26,120 nt of DNA from contig SZWC01001177.1 of NCBI GenBank assembly GCA_023375785.1, forward strand, positions 81,735 to 107,854, written 5' to 3'. A program made the position numbers and the translations under genes. Positions 8,533 through 18,324 of the stretch are shown here, piece after piece. The stretch is from Penium margaritaceum (taxonomy: Eukaryota; Streptophyta; Zygnematophyceae; Desmidiales; Peniaceae). A model generated the notes under the pieces. That model ran no database searches and was not told where the DNA came from. It worked only from the letters and a program-made list of their open reading frames with translations. Numbering within the stretch: position 1 is the first letter of the stretch; each line of letters starts with the position of its first letter.

Positions 8533-8865
8533 ATGGATGTCCAGACTACATTTCTCTACGGAAAGCTTGACAAAGAAGTCCTGATGGAGGTGCCTGAGGG
8601 GGTGGATGCACCACCCGGAAACGTTTGCAAGCTCGACAAGTCATTGTATGGGTTGAAACAGGCCCCGAGGTGCTTGTACAAGGAGATGGACGCCTTCATG
8701 GAGGGGTCCGGGTACGGTCACTGTGAGAACGACCTCAGTATGTACATACAAGAGGACCAGGATGGCCTCGTCTTGGTGGCTCTTTACGTCAATGACCTCA
8801 TCATCTGCGCATCATCGATAAAGCTGCTGAAGAACATCAAGATGCAGCTGAGCAGCCGGTTCTAG
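8533..8865 (+). pseudogene. pol: copia-1 reverse transcriptase palm, YVND variant
   Basis: Reverse transcriptase makes cDNA from element RNA. MDVQTTFLYGKLDKEVLMEV carries the first catalytic Asp (MDVxTAFLxGxL block), and SLYGLKQAPR is the classic copia motif. The catalytic box at 8785-8796 reads YVND instead of YVDD: the first of the two metal-binding Asp codons is AAT, one G-to-A change from GAT. That alone should abolish polymerase activity. A TAG at 8863-8865 interrupts RFxMKDLGPLEYYLG. Confidence 0.87.
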
Positions 8866-9510
8866 ATGAAAGACCTGGGACCTCTTGAGTACTACCTAGG
8901 CATCAGTGTCACGCGGGATCGCTCAGCCGGCACCATCAGGCTCAGCCAGACCAAATACATTGATCACATCCTCAAGCGGTACGACATGGAGGAGTGCAAA
9001 CCCGTCAGTACCCCCATGGCAGCAGATTGCATCCTCACCTCAGGTGCCGCTCCTACCAACAAAGCAGAGCAGGTCGACATGGCAGGTGTGCCATATCAGT
9101 CTGCCGTGGGCAGTCTAGTGTACACGATGGTCGCAACTCGCCCCGACATCTGCCACGCTGTGGGGCAGGTGAGCAGGTATGTGGCCAACCATAGGCCACA
9201 ACACTGGCAAGTAGTGAAGAGGATCTTTCTCTACCTGAAGGGCACGCGGCACTTGGGCATCCAGTACGGTGGGGTGCCACAGTTGGAATCCTTGCGGCTC
9301 ATGGTGTATACCGATGTTGCTTGGGCCGGGAATGTCGACGACCGCAAGTCCACGTCGGGCTACGTGTGCGTGCTGAACGGAGGAGCCGTGTCATGGGCAA
9401 GCCGTAAGCAGGACTGCGTCTCCCTCTCCACTGCCGAAGCAGAGTACATCACTCTAGCGGAAGCGTGCAAGGAGACAATGTGGCTACGTAGCCTGCTCCA
9501 AGAGATATGA
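8866..9510 (+). pseudogene. pol: copia-1 reverse transcriptase thumb and RNase H
   Basis: Starts MKDLGPLEYYLGI, the thumb-side copia block, followed by PYQSAVGSLVYTMVATRPDIC (positions about 9091-9153) and the RNase H domain. RNase H degrades the RNA strand of the hybrid. Its acidic residues are readable: YTDVAWAG (Asp near 9310), STAEAEY (Glu near 9439), with DDRKSTSGYV and GGAVSWASRKQ between them as in all copia RNases H. The segment ends at TGA 9508-9510 after WLRSLLQEI; CGA to TGA would explain it. Confidence 0.85.
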
Positions 9511-9777
9511 GCACCTCAATCAGTCGCAACGGTGGTCAAGGTGGACAACAAATCTGCCATCGACATGTCCAAAAATGGCACCTTGACGCGGAGGACAAAA
9601 CACATCGAATTTTGGTACCACTTCAGTCACGACCTGGTCGCTATGGGAGTGCTGGAGCTGGAGCACGTTGCATTCAAGCTCAACCGGGCACACATGCTGA
9701 CAAAACCCCTTCACCGAGAACTCCACCTTGCAGGAAGACAGGGTATCGGCATGAAGAGCGTAAGTGACAAAGACTGA
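9511..9777 (+). pseudogene. pol: copia-1 RNase H C-terminal tail
   Basis: Same frame as the preceding pol segments. VDNKSAIDMSKN (about 9541-9576) has the last RNase H catalytic Asp, and TRRTKHIEFWYHFSHDLVA and HMLTKPLHRELH are the usual end blocks of copia Pol. The frame ends with a natural-looking TGA at 9775-9777, about 25 bp before the purine tract. Confidence 0.85.
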
Positions 9778-9802
9778 AGACAGGACAAGTGGCCAGAGGT
9801 GC

Positions 9803-9813
9803 AAGGGAGATAT
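9803..9813 (+). other. copia-1 polypurine tract
   Basis: AAGGGAGATAT sits directly before the 3' LTR start TGTTG. Purine-rich sequence in this place primes plus-strand DNA synthesis in LTR retrotransposons. Confidence 0.75.
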
Positions 9814-10846
9814 TGTTGTTATTTGAATGCCCCTTGGCCACTAGTCTCCAGAATTGGCAAGTAGTGGATGGACCAGGCATGCACTGCTCATGAGGAGCAA
9901 GTCCCCTGGGTCCGGTCCAACAGACCAGGCATGCACTGTCCTTGTTCAAGGATAAGTACCCTGGGTTTTTCTGATGATGGCTATTCAGATTGTCAATCTG
10001 ACCGTACCAATGGAAAGAGCAGGTGTCAAACTGTCAGCTGTCCAAGTTTCGGGCTCATCCAACGGTCGGATTGGAAGATGCAAGATGTGCCTTAGATCAG
10101 GGGATGTCTTCCCTGATTGAGGGGATGACCTCCTTAATTTAAGGAGTGACATTGGCCGAGGCGCGCACGCTTCGGGCTAGCCGAGGCGCGTGCACTTCGG
10201 CTGCCAAAGGCACTCCTCAGCTGTTTATGCCTTGTACTTGCCATTGTCTCAACTACTCCTTCACTTGATGTCTCTTGTTTGAGCTGTGCGCTTGAGACTG
10301 AGCTTGATATGAACTGCTAAGGTGGTTGTAATCTTGCTCGCGTGAGAGTGCAGACTTAATTTTTTGGGCTCTCACACCAAGGAAGAAGAAGGCTTAGAGG
10401 CCGGGAGCCCCTAAGACCTTGAGCGAAANCACGCTTCGGGCTAGCCGAGGCGCGTGCACTTCGGCTGCCAAAGGCACTCCTCAGCTGTTTATGCCTTGTA
10501 CTTGCCATTGTCTCAACTACTCCTTCACTTGATGTCTCTTGTTTGAGCTGTGCGCTTGAGACTGAGCTTGATATGAACTGCTAAGGTGGTTGTAATCTTG
10601 CTCGCGTGAGAGTGCAGACTTAATTTTTTGGGCTCTCACACCAAGGAAGAAGAAGGCTTAGAGGCCGGGAGCCCCTAAGACCTTGAGCGAAAGCACCTGG
10701 GTAGCTAGGTCTCACCAGAGGCATAGTTTATTCCTTGGGGGTGATCGTGATCCTTGGGTGAAATTCCCTTGGATGGTCGGCAGTTGCCATTGTGTCGGCG
10801 CTGGTTTCTAGACCGGAGCCTCAGGCCACGTGACTCAGGAATAACA
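9814..10846 (+). repeat. copia-1 3' LTR (1033 bp as assembled, about 769 bp real)
   Basis: Starts TGTTGTTATTTG like the 5' LTR and ends AATAACA before the GCATG duplication. Removing one copy of the 263-bp duplication and the N at 10429 leaves 769 bp; removing the 6-bp insertion CCTCAG near 10818-10825 leaves 763, exactly the 5' LTR length. About 23 substitutions separate the two LTRs by hand count. Confidence 0.92.
10166..10692. repeat. Exact 263-bp direct duplication flanking a single N
   Basis: Bases 10166-10428 and 10430-10692 are identical as read by eye, with only the N at 10429 between them. The 5' LTR contains the stretch once. Same signature as at 1706-2144, so probably an unmerged contig overlap. 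Confidence 0.9.
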
Positions 10847-10851
10847 GCATG
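10847..10851. repeat. Target-site duplication GCATG, right of copia-1
   Basis: Matches 4366-4370 and fixes both ends of copia-1. Confidence 0.9.
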
Positions 10852-12734
10852 GACCTTAAGTTGGGTCACTGATAACTTTGTACCTATGGAATGAAGGTGA
10901 GGCCACGCTGTGCCTTTAACAGGTTAAAACACTTTGACTGAAAAAAAATCATATCATTTTTGAACAGCCAGGCATTACCTTGAACAATGTTGAATGGGTC
11001 AAGAAGCTTCAGTACCTTCAACGTGATGCTCTATGTGTATCCTTGAATGTAATTTTTTACTTTTCAGGTACGAATCAGAGGTACCGTACTGTTGTCACTT
11101 AAGAGATTTTTGCCATCTGATACCTTGTACTTCACACCACCATTCTGGGTGAAGCCGATTCTAACAAGAGGAATCCCCTCTGGTTTCAGCTAAGACATTC
11201 CCAGGATTACTAGCTAAGTGACAGTTTAAGTGCACCCTCATGCTGCCTACTCTTTTGAATAAAAGGGCTTGATGATGGGAAGATGAGTTTGTAGGAAAAA
11301 AGGAATTGATACGGCGACCATCGTAAATATTATGTTTAACTATCTAGATCCACACCTTGTATTTGCGTGTGAACTGGAAGAGTAACTGGAGAGTAACTTC
11401 TATTGTTTAAACTTGAATAGATGAAATAACTTAGCCAAATGCTTTTTGCACATCATTGCGCTCATTGCTTTACTGGTGTTTGCGTTTATCACTGTATCAC
11501 GTAATTCCTTCACAGTAGTTGGCTTCACAACCACTAAGTGAGGGTGATTATGCATCTCATCTAGAAATGCAAGATTTAGTGGGTAATGATGATTAGCAAG
11601 TACAAAGTGCGGTTCAACAAGAGAGGAGAAAAAAACCAAGACGTTTGAACTTGCCAATAATTAAAATTTATTTGCATCAATCTCGTGATGCATTTTTCCA
11701 CCTGAGTGGTCACCATAGCTGTCACTCAGAGGTGGGAAAAACTCTTACCGATGTCTCATTTGTTCCCATGACTGGGTCCATTGCCGCAGCCATGACCTTG
11801 ATCACAAAACTGTCCACAGCCTTCTATTACACCATGTCCAAATGGTACCACACTTACAAGACCTAAAGTGGACAAGAGTTTTACTGTTGTGGTACTTTCT
11901 TTCACGAAAGACAATTCTACAATACTCATATGTTGCTTTCAGCTCACCATTACTATGGCCATGCTTAGGGTTTTGGGGCTTCTACCCACCACTTTCATGG
12001 ATTGGAGGATTTGAAGGATTTTTGCCTTGACTCCAACCTTGCTTTACTGTTTTCCCTACAACTCTTATGGAATCCATGTGTGTTTTTTTGTCTTTCTACG
12101 GACGTGAGTTTGGTCGTTCATCCCATGTATGCTTCGGTTTTGTTGTATACATTTTACTAATGTAGTCACGCAGTGCTCTATAGGTTGTCCAAGCCTAGCC
12201 CATAAACATTGTGATAGTATTTTCATTCAATTTCTTCCTTGCAAGAGAAGAATGCAAGCACTCAAGACACAAGTGCTCTATAGGTTTTCCAAGCATAGCC
12301 CCTTAACATAGTGATAGAGTTTTCATTCAGTGTCTTTTTTAAAGGTCTAGATACCATTCATATCAGTGAATATTCTGGATTTCTTCATGTGCATGGTGAA
12401 CTCGCTCAAGTAGGAGTTCACCAAGCTACATAGCTACTTGAAGTATGCTTCAGCTCATCCAAGGCCATATGTGCCTCCTCTTGCATTGTACAATAATTGT
12501 GCATGATAGCGTAAAAGACCCCGTAAAAGGTTTTCTTTTATGCTCTCGGAGAAACCATTATGTTTTCCACAAATTGGCCATTTACTTGAAGAGATTATCT
12601 TCAAGTCATGTTGTGGCAAGGTCGTTCCACTTTTCAAATGGACTTCTGTTGGAACAAGTCAAGTATGCAGGTCCTGTACAGAGGTCGTCATCACAATTAA
12701 CACAATACTATCCAATGCTTGTTGGAGGAGTTTT
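10852..12734. other. Low-information stretch, probably the 5' remainder of gypsy-1
   Basis: By nesting, the gag and protease end of gypsy-1 should resume here on the minus strand. I see only short broken frames; the longest minus-strand piece (11400-11657, 85 aa) resembles nothing I recognise. Around 11880-12060 the minus strand has a Lys/Asn/Pro-rich reading with scattered Cys that could be a ruined nucleocapsid, but no intact CCHC. Sequence near the right end may belong to either gypsy copy. Confidence 0.4.
12172..12340. repeat. Diverged direct repeat with 100-bp period
   Basis: The tract starting AGTGCTCTATAGGTT at 12172 recurs at 12272 with a handful of differences over about 69 bp (12172-12240 and 12272-12340). 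It is an old local duplication in non-coding sequence. Confidence 0.8.
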
Positions 12735-13439
12735 TTTTCCCCCTTTGCGTCACTCTCAAGGACAGTCGTCATAATGACCTGTGTAGGGAGGGTCAGATAT
12801 TTTGAGTATCCGGAGGCCCATTTTTGTTTTCACCTTGCCTCCTTGTTTGGTTCAAAAACAATGGGAATAAGGGGTGGTGGAAAACTGACCCCTTACTATT
12901 GCGAAGTGGGAGGACCAAACTGACACTCCTGCTACATTCCTCCCCATTTACTGTGAACCATTATGCTTCATGCCCTACAAGCAAGAGTACCAAATAGTGA
13001 GACGCCAACATTGTGAAAGAAAACGAATAATCTCAATTACCAGCTAAACATGAAGACATTCATGAAAATCTTGACGTAAGCCACAACTTTTCGTTAAGCA
13101 CGGCTAACGTCTTGCTCCTCTTGGCCGGACCATCCAAACGACAACCATGTTGGACGTCCCCGTTATCCTATGGTTGCTGTCCATGAATTCTATCCAGGTA
13201 GAATGTTATTCCTTATTGCCACATTCAGGTGGTGACCCTTGCCATGCGTCAATGTTTTCAAGTTGCCTCCTTGCTCGAGGAGTTGTCCACTCCTATAGAC
13301 AAACGAGATACGGGCTCCAATCAGTTCAGGTCCACAGCCGGCAAAATGAGTTATGTATTCGTTAACAACACGCAATCAAACAGTACGCACTCAATACTAC
13401 TGTAGCAAAAGCGCCTTGTATTCACCGTTGAAAGCAAGG

Positions 13440-13510
13440 ATTTTATGTGGTGGCTGAATGGTTCCATTTTACTGTATGGAGCTAGCACCCTCATATGAAA
13501 AACATCATGT
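13440..13510 (-). pseudogene. gypsy-2 integrase C-terminal motif
   Basis: The minus strand encodes LPSSMKIHDVFHMRVLAPYS, the LPxxxxIHxVFHVSxLxPY motif that closes Ty3/gypsy integrases. It sits in a 110-residue open piece (13351-13683); the rest of that piece has no recognisable domain, and no chromodomain is seen downstream. It corresponds to 1506-1548 in gypsy-1. Confidence 0.78.
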
Positions 13511-13554
13511 ATCTTCATACTCGACGGAAGGCTTTTGCATTTTTTCCCCTTAAC

Positions 13555-14620
13555 ATGCCCAAGGCAACACCAGGAGGCATCGAAAAGCCGTTGGAGGGGG
13601 GAAATCCTCACATTTGACTCTAGCTGCTTGGACGGGGATCCAAGTACAGATTGGATTGAAGTTCCTGAAAGTTGACAAGTCACTGAATTGGGTTACAGTT
13701 GAACTAAAGTCAGATGAGTAACAAGGAAGATATGGGCTTCCAAAGCTCGGGTGTGTGCGACCGCTTGGGGAGCCGGCCACTATTTGCTTGCTCGTTAAAA
13801 ATCCACCGGAACGAGTAATAAATGTACATCTGGTGACTTAGCCCCAAAAGACCATTTAGGTGTCCGGTGGACAAGATTCACTGGAACAAGTAGTGCAGGT
13901 TGTTACTCAGGGACTTAGCCAAAAATCCTGGCGCGGAGTCTGAAACTCAAAAGAATAGTTTGTTCGTTAGGGAGTTAGTCATTATTCCAACTGCAGGTCC
14001 GCGGACAGGTTTTGAACCATGACGATCCTTATCACCAAACTCGATGATTGATTCATCAAAACACATCCCAAATGTATAGGGGACACCGTCACTATGTGCA
14101 GGAACATCTGCGCCTCTAGAAAGGCGTTTTGATGGGTCCTCCATTTGGGAGGGCGCCTCGTTGGGCGGACATCGAGCGCGCCACCAACTAAGCGGCTGGA
14201 TTGGGATGTCACACTTTGGCTCATGTAGTGAGAGCTACGGTGAACCAAGTTACATAAAACTTAGTGTGTTGAGAAGCCTGTGACTAACCCTACAACTTGT
14301 TAGATCATGTCCATGTAAAACAATCAATGCAAAACTGTTTATTCCCCCTGCAAAAGGGATTTCCCCACAACTCTGACTAACTCCCACAAACATAGCGTGC
14401 GGCAACCAGCAAGATTTAGGCTTATACTCAGAAATCTTGCAAAACAAAGCCATGAACATAGTGAAGACCTGTTGGGGCACATTGGAATTGACACTACGTG
14501 GCAGTTGTTTTCTGAGAGGGAGCAAAAGATTGGCTGGATATGTGGAACAATGGAAAAGAACCCAATTCACATCCATAGAAGTTGCTTCGCCAGTGATGAC
14601 TTTAGTCCAAGATCCTTTCT
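13555..14620. other. About 1.06 kb without counterpart in gypsy-1
   Basis: gypsy-1 passes from the integrase C-terminus (about 1548) to the next matching tract (about 1690) in some 140 bp; gypsy-2 needs about 1.2 kb. The extra block has a palindromic GGTCCGCGGAC near 13996-14006 and several short frames (up to 108 aa on minus at 14250-14576) that I do not recognise. It could be an old insertion; no termini or target duplication are visible. Confidence 0.45.
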
Positions 14621-15014
14621 GCTAAGAAACGCCTTGTTCCTGATGTCAAATGCAACCTTACAGAGAAATGTATCAGCATATGCATTTTTTTTTGCTGAGC
14701 TGCTTGAAGGTAACCCCTCACCTCCTATATCAAGTAGTCTATGTGCTCGATAAAAACTTTAGCAGAAGGAACCTAGCCTTTTGTACTCCCACTCTTCACC
14801 AATGAAGAAGACACCAACAGATGATGACCACCGTTCAACATGATTGGTGCTAACAGTGTGGAATCGTTCACAGAATTGTTCACCATAAACTTTGTTGGTA
14901 CTGAGAATTTGTTCAAGTAATTCGTGGTATCCACCTACATGTGGAGCATGTGCTCTGAGTACAATTCATGTACTATGGTTGTTTATGAGTTTGAGGGTAA
15001 AGTGTTGTCAATGT

Positions 15015-15380
15015 TTAAGACATCTTGTAGCAGTTCTTGTGTACCTTTTGCCCGAACGTACTAGCATGTATTCTATTTAGATCAGAGGTAATGTGTAATG
15101 GCACACCATGGTACTTTGCAAAACCCTCGATGACGACACAAGCGGTTTCTTCAGAATTCATGTCAGTGGCTATAGGAATGAAAAGTGTCATTAGTATAAG
15201 AAGATCTGCAACCACTAGTATTGCATTGTGGCCACAGGCCATGTCTGCAAGAACAATAATTAAATCCATGCTGACACACTCCTATGGAGTTCCAAGGATG
15301 GGAAGATTTTGGAGAGCTCCCATGGATTTTTGTAAACTAGTCTTGTTTTCAAGACACGGGTCACACGTCATGCAATATGT
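15015..15380 (-). pseudogene. gypsy-2 integrase HHCC and core remnant
   Basis: Near 15345-15375 the minus strand encodes YCMTCDPC, the CxxC half of the integrase zinc domain. The open piece 15015-15269 continues with GHNAILVVADLL (first catalytic Asp region), AKYHGVPLHITSDLNR (second Asp region) and FGQKVH. These line up with GHDAILVALDLLTK and VKYHGLSYHIISDRD in gypsy-1. In-frame stops and small indels make it non-functional. Confidence 0.78.
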
Positions 15381-15771
15381 GTGGATATTGACACTCCATG
15401 TTGGCACTCAATTGCGGTGTGAGAGTGTCTGTCCCGTCTTTCGAGGTCCCACATGACCTACCACTTGCAGGTCATTGAACTAGGAGATGATCTTCATTCA
15501 AAGGTCCCCCAAGCCTGGCACACTGACTTTTTCTCTGTGCCAAAAAACTCCCACGGCCTCAACCAATTCATACTTGTTCATATTATGAGATTCTTGAAAC
15601 CAAGAATACACAAACCATTCCATCCATGTGAAAAAAGTCGTGTAAACGTTTTTGAGGTGGTTGTCGCAGAATGAGATTGGCCTAGTAGATTGGCCATGTT
15701 GATACGTCTTGGCTGATGTTCCCAAGTTAAAAAAGAATTGTCTCAATAATTTATTTAAATGTGCCTATCTT

Positions 15772-15776
15772 CTTCA
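15772..15776. repeat. Target-site duplication CTTCA, left of outer A
   Basis: CTTCA precedes the TGTTGG edge of the LTR at 15777 and recurs at 24780-24784 after the other LTR, proving that 15777-24779 entered as one unit. Confidence 0.88.
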
Positions 15777-16219
15777 TGTTGGCCTATGGGTGAGTGTGCA
15801 CCCTTGAAGGTCCCTAGCAGTGGCTGGTTCACACCACCAACTGTTTGTGGAGAGACTAAAACTGTGGAGGCAACTGGTTCCAAAGATGGCAAAAAGCTGG
15901 TCAGAGAGTGAGGCAATAGTTTTGGTCTGAATTGACTGGGAATGAACACTTGATCAAGGCTCACAAGCAGTGGCATTTTATAGCCACTGATCTCAGCTTT
16001 CCAAAAAACCAAAGCATGCCAGATTTGAAGCTTCCTAGCAGATTCTATGGCTTCTAGAGTGGCCCTTGGTAGGCTGTCCCTTTTCCCACCTAGGAAGGCA
16101 TCCCTTCCTTCCTCTAGAAGATTATACCCCTTCCTACATTCCTCAGCTTGTTTCTAGTAGGAGGGAAGGTATCCAAAAGGCAAAGAGACCTCTAGATGCC
16201 TTGTAGGACAAGTCACCCC

Positions 16220-16267
16220 TTCTAGAAGATATGGCCCCTTCCTGGACCCTCACTTAGCCTTCTAGAA
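16220..16267 (-). promoter_or_regulatory. Candidate heat-shock element pair in outer A 3' LTR
   Basis: TTCTAGAA at 16220-16227 and again at 16260-16267. Each fits the inverted nTTCnnGAAn dimer recognised by heat-shock factors. They lie upstream of the TATA box at 15976-15982 in the transcription sense. Function is inferred. Confidence 0.4.
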
Positions 16268-16353
16268 ACTCAAGGAGGAATTCTAGAGTTTGAGCTAGCT
16301 TCCTGGCACCTATTTTCCACCTCCCTTGACGCAGGGCAGAAATTGATCTTGTG

Positions 16354-16408
16354 GGACTTGAACCTGGGCCCCAGCCTCTATAGGTGGACACCATTAACCA
16401 CTAAGCTA
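16354..16408 (-). promoter_or_regulatory. tRNA-like Pol III A and B boxes in outer A 3' LTR
   Basis: On the minus strand TAGCTTAGTGG (16398-16408) fits the A-box TRGCNNAGYNGG and GGTTCAAGTCC (16354-16364) fits the B-box GGTTCRANNCC, 33 bases apart, as in tRNA genes and tRNA-derived SINEs. No complete cloverleaf can be folded by eye. Confidence 0.5.
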
Positions 16409-16477
16409 CCTTGGCTTGTATTTTTGGTGTTCTTTTTTGGAGTCACTCCTGCCATGGTGATGAGCATTACTCCAACA

Positions 16478-16489
16478 ATCTCCCCCTTG
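16478..16489 (-). other. Outer A polypurine tract
   Basis: The minus strand reads CAAGGGGGAGAT directly before TGTTGGAG of the 3' LTR, a typical copia plus-strand primer. Confidence 0.85.
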
Positions 16490-16503
16490 CGCATCACCCA
16501 TGG

Positions 16504-17491
16504 CAGTCATCCATGCTTAACATGCAACTGAAGAGCCTTTATCTTCATGGGAGGCGAGCTCAAATTTTATTGATCCCTCCCACTCAGCCCTATCCTTCTT
16601 GTGCAGTGCCTCCTTCAGGCTCCTCTTACGTGAAAGAGACTTGTGCGAATCCAGTCCAAATGCCCTTGTCGGCATCGTACCTTTTTGTCCTTCTTCGTAC
16701 ACGGCTGCTATGTGGGGCTCTTGAGGCGGTTGTTGTTTCTGTCTCGGTTTGGCGCCATCCTCTCCAACCGCGTGCTCCTCCTCTCTTTGAGACCTTGGAG
16801 ACATCGGTCAAATCCCTGCCTCCACACCCATCATCGGAGCTTCGGATCTTCATCCGAAGTGGCCAAAACAAATTCTGCCGCTCGCCCATCGCTTTGGCGA
16901 TCCTCTCCAGCTTGTGAACCTGCAAGGACATCACCCTCATTCACTTCCTCCGGCGTCTCCCCCTCATGGAGTGGCAACCATTCCCCCCTCTTGGAGAGAC
17001 CTGCCTCCTTGTCCGTCCAACGGCTTTTCTTGTCAAACGTGACGTCACGACTCCGCACAATCTGCTGCCTCCTTGGTTCAAAGAGCCGGTACGCCTTGCT
17101 TCCGCTCTCCTACCCAAGGAAAATACACCGGTGGGTTTGTGGGTCCAGCTTGCTCCGCCCTTCACGTGCCTGCACCACCGTACTTGCAATGTAACTAAAT
17201 GTGCGAAGGTGACCCACTGCCGGCTTCCTCCCGCTCCACACCTCTTGTGGCGTCTTCCACGCCTTGCTCTCCTTGTCCTTTAACGGCTTGGTTGGTGTAA
17301 GGTTCATTATGTATGCCGTTGTCCGTGCTGCCTCCGCCCAATACCGTTGTTGAAGGCCGGCATCGCTCAGCACTGATCGCACCTTGTTAAGGATTGTGCG
17401 ATTTGCTCTCTCAGCGACGCCAGTCTTCTACGGGGAGTGCGGAGTTGTCTTTTGCCAGTCAATCCCCTTGCTCTTCATCCACCCAAGGGAG
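16504..17491 (-). pseudogene. pol: Outer A pol, 3' fragment (integrase to start of reverse transcriptase)
   Basis: Begins at the integrase GWMKSKGI block (about 17470-17490) and keeps VAERANRT with the catalytic Glu. A stop (CTA on plus, 17428-17430) stands where the mosaic body has the Gln of SPQKN, so CAG to TAG. The frame at 17110-17382 holds WAEAARTTAYIMNLTPTKPL, KTPQEVWSGRKPAVGHLRTF and KLDPQTHRCIFLG (integrase core to C-terminal blocks). After frameshifts come RSRDVTFDKK (about 17050), a linker ending RRTKRYDADKGIW (about 16650-16690), and EWEGSIKFELASHE at the very start of reverse transcriptase. From there to the purine tract everything is missing (reverse transcriptase and RNase H deleted). 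Confidence 0.8.
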
Positions 17492-18261
17492 TTTCAACCT
17501 ACCTGAGGCGACGGTCTAGAAAACGGGTTCCGAAGAAATGGTTCCCGCCGACCGCTCTTGGTATTGAAACCAAGAGGTGATATCACCCTCAAAGCCAAGG
17601 CTCTACACTGAGCAGTTCATAGGAATCACTTGCTTGCACCGTGTCCTTAGCACCTGGTCACTTTCGCGCAAGGAGCTAACTCCTTGGGCTTAGACCAAGC
17701 AATGCTTGTTTAGTGTCTGCCTCTGGTGGACAACTCTGTTAGGAGTCTCAAAGGTAAGAAATGTACTCAATGACAGGCAACTGACAGGTTCTTATTGTCC
17801 TAGAGCCAGCCTCTAGCTTAGGCGCGCAGTGGCTCCTTGGATGAGCCACTTTGGGGGAAATCTAGATTGCGTCATCCCCCCTGCCTACATGGCGCTCCCT
17901 GTGACCACCAAGTGGCGCCAGCCACCAGGAAGGACCTTGGAATGTTCTAAGATGTCTCTTAGAACCTTCCTGTCCCCCTTTTGGTCACAAAGAAAATTAG
18001 TCACCGGTTCGGGATTTGACCCAATAACCTCTCACTCCAAACACTAACTCTAAATGTCAAAGCCACAAGGAGTTGTCCTAGGTAGTATTTGCTGGCTATG
18101 CTCTCCAGATTAGACCAAGGGGACTTGCTCCAAAGGAGCAGTGCATGCCTTGTCTATCTGGACCAGACTTAGGGGACTTACTCCAAGGGAGCAGTGCATG
18201 CCTAGTCCGTCCTGTGTCTGTCCAAATATCAGCCATGGACAAGGAGCATATCAGGTCAACA
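17492..18261 (-). repeat. LTR B, 3' end of the mosaic element (about 770 bp)
   Basis: On the minus strand it starts TGTTGACCTGATATG directly after a purine tract and RNase H tail, so it acts as a 3' LTR, and ends GGTTGAAA (GGTTGACA in the copy at 24940). The near-perfect terminal inverted repeat TGTTGACC/GGTTGACA supports the limits. It does not align with LTR A. It carries two hairpin modules at 18114-18202, a TTCTAAGA/TCTTAGAA hairpin near 17947-17966, and a weak tRNA-like stretch around 18010-18080 with GGGTCAAATCCC. No matching partner LTR exists at the 5' end of this body. Confidence 0.78.
18114..18202 (-). promoter_or_regulatory. Tandem hairpin modules in LTR B
   Basis: Two copies (18114-18150 and 18162-18202) of GCATGCACTGCTCC followed by GGAG(C/T)AAGTCCCC on the minus strand; the CTCC/GGAG arms form a short hairpin. 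Closely similar to the modules at 4429-4480 in copia-1 and to one copy at about 25545-25575. Confidence 0.55.
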
Positions 18262-18277
18262 AACTCTCCCTTGTACC
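18262..18277 (-). other. Mosaic element polypurine tract
   Basis: The minus strand reads GGTACAAGGGAGAGTT directly before TGTTGACC of LTR B, similar in layout to the copia-1 tract. Confidence 0.7.
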
Positions 18278-18324
18278 TCTGTCCATTAGCTATGAGATCT
18301 CTCCTCTCTTTAGCAGTCGTAGCC

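Larger units (their letters stand above)
4371..10846 (+). mobile_element. copia-1: structurally complete Ty1/copia LTR retrotransposon
   Basis: The order is 5' LTR, half-tRNA primer site, leader, gag with CCHC knuckle, protease DSG, GAG-pre-integrase, integrase, reverse transcriptase, RNase H, purine tract, 3' LTR. Integrase before reverse transcriptase defines Ty1/copia. The element is flanked by GCATG on both sides and sits inside gypsy-1. By hand I count about 23 substitutions over 763 aligned LTR bases (about 3%) plus a 6-bp indel at 10818-10825, so it is fairly young. It is non-autonomous now: one frameshift between gag and protease, five in-frame stops in pol, and a YVND reverse transcriptase. 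The apparent extra length of the 3' LTR comes from the N-flanked duplication. Confidence 0.95.
12735..15776 (-). mobile_element. Ty3/gypsy element copy 2 (gypsy-2), decayed
   Basis: Minus-strand remnant of the same gypsy family as gypsy-1, with matching tracts in the same order (list under gypsy-1). It holds the integrase C-terminus (about 13440-13510), integrase core and HHCC (15015-15380), and sequence to 15776 that resembles 3005-3125 of gypsy-1. A block of about 1.06 kb (13555-14620) has no counterpart in gypsy-1. The element is cut at 15776 by outer A. I do not see its reverse transcriptase on the far side of outer A, so it was probably truncated earlier. Confidence 0.72.
15777..16477 (-). 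repeat. Outer A 3' LTR (LTR A, 701 bp)
   Basis: On the minus strand it starts TGTTGGAGTAATGCTC and ends CCAACA. A good TATA box (TATAAAA) lies at 15976-15982, about 200 bp from the 3' end. U3 carries the tRNA-like boxes (16354-16408) and the paired TTCTAGAA (16220-16267). It pairs with 24079-24779 by target-site duplication. Confidence 0.9.

Noticed and set aside
6349..9777. Stop-codon readthrough as a deliberate expression strategy in copia-1 pol
   Set aside because: Five stops scattered over all domains plus a YVND active site fit decay, not a single regulated readthrough site.
9680..10095. Frames across the 3' LTR of copia-1 on both strands, repeated in the 5' LTR at 4288-4673
   Set aside because: They lie in LTR sequence, recur only because the LTRs are duplicated, and match no protein family.
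10166..10692. Biological tandem duplication within the 3' LTR
   Set aside because: The copies are identical and separated only by N, while the LTR pair itself differs by about 3%; an assembly join explains it better.
11842..12030. Plus-strand 62-residue hydrophobic frame (MVPHLQDLKW...)
   Set aside because: Short, no known motif, and the minus strand reads more like a ruined gypsy gag; not enough to call a gene.
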